Shown piece after piece: positions 59,878 through 64,000 of a stretch of 64,000 nucleotides of DNA. Where the stretch lies: assembly GCA_025890175.1 (NCBI GenBank), contig JANPYM010000014.1, positions 1,068,299 to 1,132,298 of the forward strand, in the 5' to 3' direction. A program made the translations under genes and the position numbers. Position 1 is the stretch's first letter. Each line of letters opens with the position of its first letter. The notes under the pieces were generated by a model. It saw nothing but the letters and a program-made list of their open reading frames with translations, had not been told where the DNA came from and made no database searches. Source of the DNA: Ciborinia camelliae (Eukaryota > Ascomycota > Leotiomycetes > Helotiales > Sclerotiniaceae).

Positions 59878-61077
59878 TCATTCTCCTCTTTTCTTTGCTT
59901 CTTCTGCCTCCCTCTTTCTAGCGAGGTACCTCTCTTTAGCACTCATAATATCGCCTTCAGTCTTTCTACTCTTCGAAGCTCGCTCCACTTTCTGTCTCTC
60001 CTCTTCCTCTTCCTCCAAGGCTCGTTTGGTAGCTTGTTCTAATTGAGCCTCCATCATTCGTGATTGTCGTTCGCGCATAGCTTGCTTTCCACCTCCAGCT
60101 CCCACAAATGCATTGCCTCTTCCGCGATCAGGCATTGAGCTTCCACTACTTAAGGTGTTCGCATTGGGTGCTGGTTTTGCCTTCGGTATTACATTCAATC
60201 CACCCTTGAGTAATTCTCTTTTGTCAACCACTTGACCTTCATCGTTAACTGCAACAGTTCCTGCACGTTTCTCGTTGATTTCACGTGCTATATCTGCTTC
60301 AGTCTTCGTCTTTTCATTCTCCGCGGCATCGTCTTGGGGTCCTTGCTTAATCCTTTCCTCGGCAGCTTTCACTACTTCAGCATGTTTCTGTTCTTCCTTT
60401 TCAAGCATATTTTTGTAGAAATTGGTCATCCCTGTGCCTTTATTCTTCCTTTGCTCTTCCTCCTCTCTCAGCCGTTCTTCCTCTTCTAATCGGCGATTCT
60501 CTTCCTGCTGTTTCTTGTATGCTGATGTCACAAATTTCTCCTTATCCGCATATTCATCTCCTTCGGCTTCTCTTTCTCTCGCAAGTTTCTTCTCATCGGC
60601 GATTGTAGAATCGCGCTTTCGCACAGCAGCCGCTGCAATAAGACTGCTCATATATTTCGGTTTCCGCTCTTCCTCCTCAGCAACTATCTTCTTCTTTGGC
60701 TTCAATGAATCATAAACTGCATCGTAGTCGTAAATATTCGCATCGAGTTCTTCTGCGGTCTCTGCGTGTTTCTTCGACGTGAATGAACTAGAAAGATCGC
60801 CATACATACTTATAGGCGCCTTTTTCGAGGGATTGAGTTTGGGTTTAACTCCAATCGATATTTGAGGACCTTTCTTCTGGATAGGCTTCGGGACATTTTG
60901 TCTGGATGATATTTCTCCAAGCTCACCAATCTCCTCTATCCCACCATCCCCAGCTTTGGTATCATCATCTGAATCGTCATCTCCACCAAATATTGGTTTC
61001 CGTTTCGCAGGAGGTTGTTTCGCGCCATTGGGCTTCTTTGTGATATTGAGACCATAAGATAACCCTTTGCCAGACAT
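59878..61077 (-). CDS. NSRP1/CCDC55-like nuclear speckle splicing regulatory protein
   Basis: A single-exon gene of 399 residues. The N-terminus SYGLNITKKPNG and KPIFGGDDDSDDD match the fungal DUF2040/NSRP1 family. The core has KKHAETAEELDANIYDYDAVYDSL, KYMSSLIAAAAVRKRD and KEKFVTSAYKKQQEENRRLEEEERLREEEE. This region is a long charged coiled coil. TGMTNFYKNMLEKEEQKHAEVV closes the conserved domain. The rest is Lys/Arg/Glu-rich and ends KRGE. Human NSRP1 modulates alternative splice-site choice; the fungal role is inferred. No intron is seen. Confidence 0.85.
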   Translation of the reverse strand: MSGKGLSYGLNITKKPNGAKQPPAKRKPIFGGDDDSDDDTKAGDGGIEEIGELGEISSRQNVPKPIQKKGPQISIGVKPKLNPSKKAPISMYGDLSSSFTSKKHAETAEELDANIYDYDAVYDSLKPKKKIVAEEEERKPKYMSSLIAAAAVRKRDSTIADEKKLAREREAEGDEYADKEKFVTSAYKKQQEENRRLEEEERLREEEEQRKNKGTGMTNFYKNMLEKEEQKHAEVVKAAEERIKQGPQDDAAENEKTKTEADIAREINEKRAGTVAVNDEGQVVDKRELLKGGLNVIPKAKPAPNANTLSSGSSMPDRGRGNAFVGAGGGKQAMRERQSRMMEAQLEQATKRALEEEEEERQKVERASKSRKTEGDIMSAKERYLARKREAEEAKKRGE

Positions 61078-61767
61078 CGTTTATATCGGATCTTCGAGAT
61101 TAAGATTGGCCGAACCTGCTGTTGCGAATCATGTAAACAATGGACCAAAAATACGCCCCGACTCAAGTATTTCTTTTTCGAATTCAATGGGACAATTTTT
61201 TGGGAGATCGCGGAACCTTCCTCTTTTCAAATAAATAATAAAAAAGTTACTTCCTACAAGAACCCCCAGAGTTGATCTTTAGCTCCGATGTGCAACAAAA
61301 CTTTTGTGATGTTGATCCTGAATGAAGTCGGCTGGCTGGACTAATTCAATAAGGTAGAGATCACTCTGGTAACCCACTCCTGTAATCGATAAGATATTTA
61401 GCGGCATTCCATCATAATGCGGCAATACGGTTAATCCGGTAATCACAGTTTATGCAAATACAGCCACAAAACCATTCCAGCTTTTGCTTTCACCACAACT
61501 TTAAATACCTAGGTACTTATTTATATCAAAATGAGTATATGCTAAGAAGAGTTTACTTTTTTCAATCAGTTCAATGGGTGCAACGATTAGTATCCCTTTA
61601 CCTTTAGGCTCTAGGATCAGTGCGACCACGAGAACGCTGGAATCAGAGGGAGCGAGTCCCATTACAGTCTCTAACGGCTGAGAGAAATATTTAAGGGAGA
61701 GCGGTTGGAGCGACTACTTTACGGGCAAACTTATTGCAGCAAGTGGTTTAGAGAATCATTACATTAC
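61078..61767. promoter_or_regulatory. Divergent promoter region, NSRP1-like/NFKBIL1-like
   Basis: 690 bp between the two chosen ATGs. No simple repeat or recognised site beyond short AT-rich stretches near 61210-61250. Confidence 0.45.
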
Positions 61768-62694
61768 ATGGAATTCGAAAACATGGCATCCCATCCAACT
61801 AAATTCCGATTCAAATCCAAGAGGAAGCGTGGAGAAGATGAAAATGAACCTCCTTCAGGAAGTCACAACGACGAAAGACGTCATCGTCATCATCACCGCT
61901 CAAAACGAAGCAAAAGATCAGCTTCTGCGACCAAAGATGATCCATCCCTCTACGATGATACGCACCTTCCTAATACCTCGTCAAATCAATACCTCGACCC
62001 AGATGCTGCATTCAGAGAGAGTTTGTTCGATGCGATGGCCGATGACGAAGCCGCACAATATTGGGAAGGGGTTTATGGGCAACCGATTCATACATATTCT
62101 GATGTCAAGCAAGGCCCGACAGGCGAACTGGAACAAATGACTGACGAAGAATATACAGCATATGTCAGGGGCAAAATGTATGAGAAGACCCATCAACATC
62201 TGATAGAAGAAAAGGCTCGGCGCGAAGCAGCTAAGAAGGAGCGAGAACGATTGGCTCAGGAGGGTAGAAAAGAGGAGAGAGAAGCCGAACGATTCAGGAG
62301 ACAGGTCGAGGAGAGTTTAAAGAGGGGTCAAGAGAGGAGGTCAAGGAAGGTTTGGGCAGCAAAATGGAATAACTACATCAAGACTTGGGACGAACTTGGT
62401 AAGAATTCCTCGAAAGTTGCAGTTGCATCTATACCTTGGCCAGTAGAAAGTGGCAATCGAAAAGATGTCAAACTCGAAGAAATCAGACGGTTTTTCTTAC
62501 ATGCACCAAGCTCTGGACAACCTACAGAATCACAGCTTACGAAAACATTGAAGTTGGAAAGAGTTCGGTGGCACCCTGACAAGATTCAACAGAAATTAGG
62601 AGGGCAAGATGTTGATGAACGGGTAATGCAAGCTGTAACTGCCGTTTTTCAAATTGTTGATGGAATGTGGTCAGAAACTAGAAACGGGGAATAA
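61768..62694 (+). CDS. NF-kappa-B inhibitor-like protein 1 (NFKBIL1) family, fungal
   Basis: A single-exon frame; I chose the ATG at 61768 (MEFENMASHPTKFRFKSKRKR), since the open frame further upstream starts only at TTG. 61783 is the other likely ATG. The product is 308 residues. The N-terminus is strongly basic (KSKRKR and RHRHHHRSKRSKRS). The acidic AAFRESLFDAMADDEAAQYWEGVYGQPIH block is the conserved mark of the family. A long charged helix follows (EKARREAAKKERERLAQEG), then SIPWPVESG and LKLERVRWHPDKIQQKLGG, a J-domain-like RWHPDK segment. Animal NFKBIL1 is a nuclear protein linked to splicing; ankyrin repeats present there are not seen here. Confidence 0.75.
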   Translation: MEFENMASHPTKFRFKSKRKRGEDENEPPSGSHNDERRHRHHHRSKRSKRSASATKDDPSLYDDTHLPNTSSNQYLDPDAAFRESLFDAMADDEAAQYWEGVYGQPIHTYSDVKQGPTGELEQMTDEEYTAYVRGKMYEKTHQHLIEEKARREAAKKERERLAQEGRKEEREAERFRRQVEESLKRGQERRSRKVWAAKWNNYIKTWDELGKNSSKVAVASIPWPVESGNRKDVKLEEIRRFFLHAPSSGQPTESQLTKTLKLERVRWHPDKIQQKLGGQDVDERVMQAVTAVFQIVDGMWSETRNGE

Positions 62695-64000
62695 GTGGTC
62701 AATGAGTTGAAGAAATATTAATAGGACTTGGATCAATAAAGCATATGCTTTTATGGCGTTTTGAAAGAACATGGGCAATGGGGGAATACCACATTGCATA
62801 GCATAAGCATAGCATAGGTTTTATGAGTGCAGTATCAATATCCTAATGGGAGATGGCAAATGGGACATGGGAAATGAGAAGTCATTGAGATAGAGATATC
62901 CATTTTTGGCGATGGGTATGAATAGTACTATAAAAATGATGATTATATATGATACCTCAATATCTATCCTTCCTTAAATATCTAGGAGTAATGAGGGGGT
63001 TATAGAATTTGTTATTAATTGAATAAATAATAAATATTTTTTTATTTTTAAAGTATTAGTAAATTAAACAATTCTTTATTTTTTTTTAATATAAATATAA
63101 TTTTCAAATTGAATATAAAGATTATAATAAATGTAAAATAAATTGGATACAAAATTTATATTAATGTATTTATAATATTGAAATAATTCTTGAATTTATT
63201 ATATTATAAATTTAAATATAAATTTTATATTTGTTATAATTGTTGTGACAGGGGTCACCCCTGTCAGTCACGTGACCCCGTCACGTGATTTCGCCTGCGC
63301 GCGCGCTAGCGCGGGCTAGGCGCGGCATGCGTCTATATTAGGGTGCTCCCACCCGCACCCTTTTAGCTAGAACACCATTAATACTATAACGAGTTTATAT
63401 ACCTATTATTGCTGGTTATCTTATTATTATATATATATATTTATTACTTTGAAATAAATCAATATTAATTAGTAAATTTTACAAATTAAGAATTCAGATT
63501 ATATTTAAAAAAAGTTTAATTTTATTATTACAAAATATTATTAATATTTATATACAAACGATTTAATTAAGTATTAATAAATGTTTTTTATAAAATTAAA
63601 AAAAATTCAAAAATTTTAGGTTTTGATTATCTTAATACAAAAAATATTATTAATATTGATTATATTATTATAATCTAAATATATTATTTTTAATGTAATA
63701 TTATTTATTGAGAATTGAATTTTATATCTATTATATCCCAACTTAAACTAAACAAAAATCTATTATTATATTTTTTTTATTTATTTATTTATTTACATTT
63801 TCTGGCGCAATACAATTGCTACAATTTTTTTTAAAAAGAATAGTAAGCAGAATTTGTATATTTTTATTTCTATATTTTCTGTTAATTTTTTATTAAAATC
63901 CAATTTCCAAACATTTTACAAAAATTTATTATTTTTATATTTTTCGTTTATTATAGATTTGGATACTTTATTTTTTGATTCTATTTCGTTTAACATTTAT
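62695..64000. other. Gene boundary, then AT-rich RIP-type tract (right)
   Basis: After ordinary 3' sequence to about 62.99 kb, composition drops abruptly to almost pure A/T from about 63.0 kb to the window end, apart from the GC island at 63242-63403. This mirrors the left tract. No gene is supported. Confidence 0.8.
63242..63403 (-). mobile_element. GC-island transposon end, inverse copy of the 4989-5091 fragment
   Basis: The reverse complement aligns with 4989-5091, with an extra stretch of about 38 bp next to the core (about 63324-63361) and about 20 bp near the GTGACA end. The 35-nt core at 63289-63323 is identical to 5032-5066. Two CACGTG palindromes stand at 63269-63274 and 63282-63287, next to GGGGTCACCCCTGTCAGTCA. 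All flanks are AT-rich. Confidence 0.7.

Overview
The window is fungal nuclear DNA from a filamentous ascomycete. The gene set (DUF3431 protein, fused ThiE/ThiM thiamine enzyme, Pex8-like peroxin, Ste14, Pfs2, Zrt3-type ZIP), the short GT..AG introns of about 50-200 nt and the frequent (TAGG)n/(CCTA)n microsatellites suggest a Leotiomycete of the Botrytis/Sclerotinia kind. That placement is inference from style; no marker gene proves it.

Layout. Positions 1 to about 8.6 kb and about 63.0 to 64.0 kb are extremely AT-rich and gene-free, with repeat copies that differ only by transitions. This is what repeat-induced point mutation (RIP) leaves behind. Between them lies a normal gene-dense segment of 25 recognisable loci (24 apparently intact genes and one decayed gene), mostly housekeeping. 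An accessory island at about 49.1-52.3 kb interrupts it, holding a broken gene, a transposon remnant and repeats.

Genes in order: DUF3431 protein (-), TTI1 (+), eIF5/TIF5 (-), THI6 (+), isochorismatase-family hydrolase (+), unrecognised Ser-rich protein with a possible retropepsin-like fold (-), isoamyl-acetate-hydrolysing-type GDSL esterase (-), CLC Cl-/H+ exchanger (+), exosome RRP45 (-), CWC15 (+), Gly/Ser-rich stress-type protein (+), PEX8-like peroxin (-), TMEM170 family (+), NodL/Maa acetyltransferase (-), STE14 (+), DGAT1 (-), PFS2 (+), NUC1 (-), a pseudogene (-), ZRT3-like ZIP (+), L-type lectin (-), TIM13 (+), NSRP1-like (-), NFKBIL1-like (+).

Exon structures were rebuilt by hand from splice sites, reading-frame closure and family motifs. 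In every intact multi-exon gene the summed exon length is a multiple of three. There is no operon logic. The genes are independent, and the visible organisation is divergent pairs sharing short promoters (RRP45/CWC15, PEX8/TMEM170, DGAT1/PFS2, DUF3431/TTI1). RNA and translation functions are well represented (eIF5, RRP45, CWC15, PFS2, NSRP1-like).

I found no CRISPR array, tRNA, rRNA, secondary-metabolite cluster or obviously novel multi-gene system. The most unusual material is the RIP-scarred repeats with a shared, perfectly conserved 35-nt GC core at both ends of the window, the decayed gene beside the transposon remnant, the assembly gap flanked by a duplicated sequence, a 9-nt micro-exon and a probable GC-AG intron.
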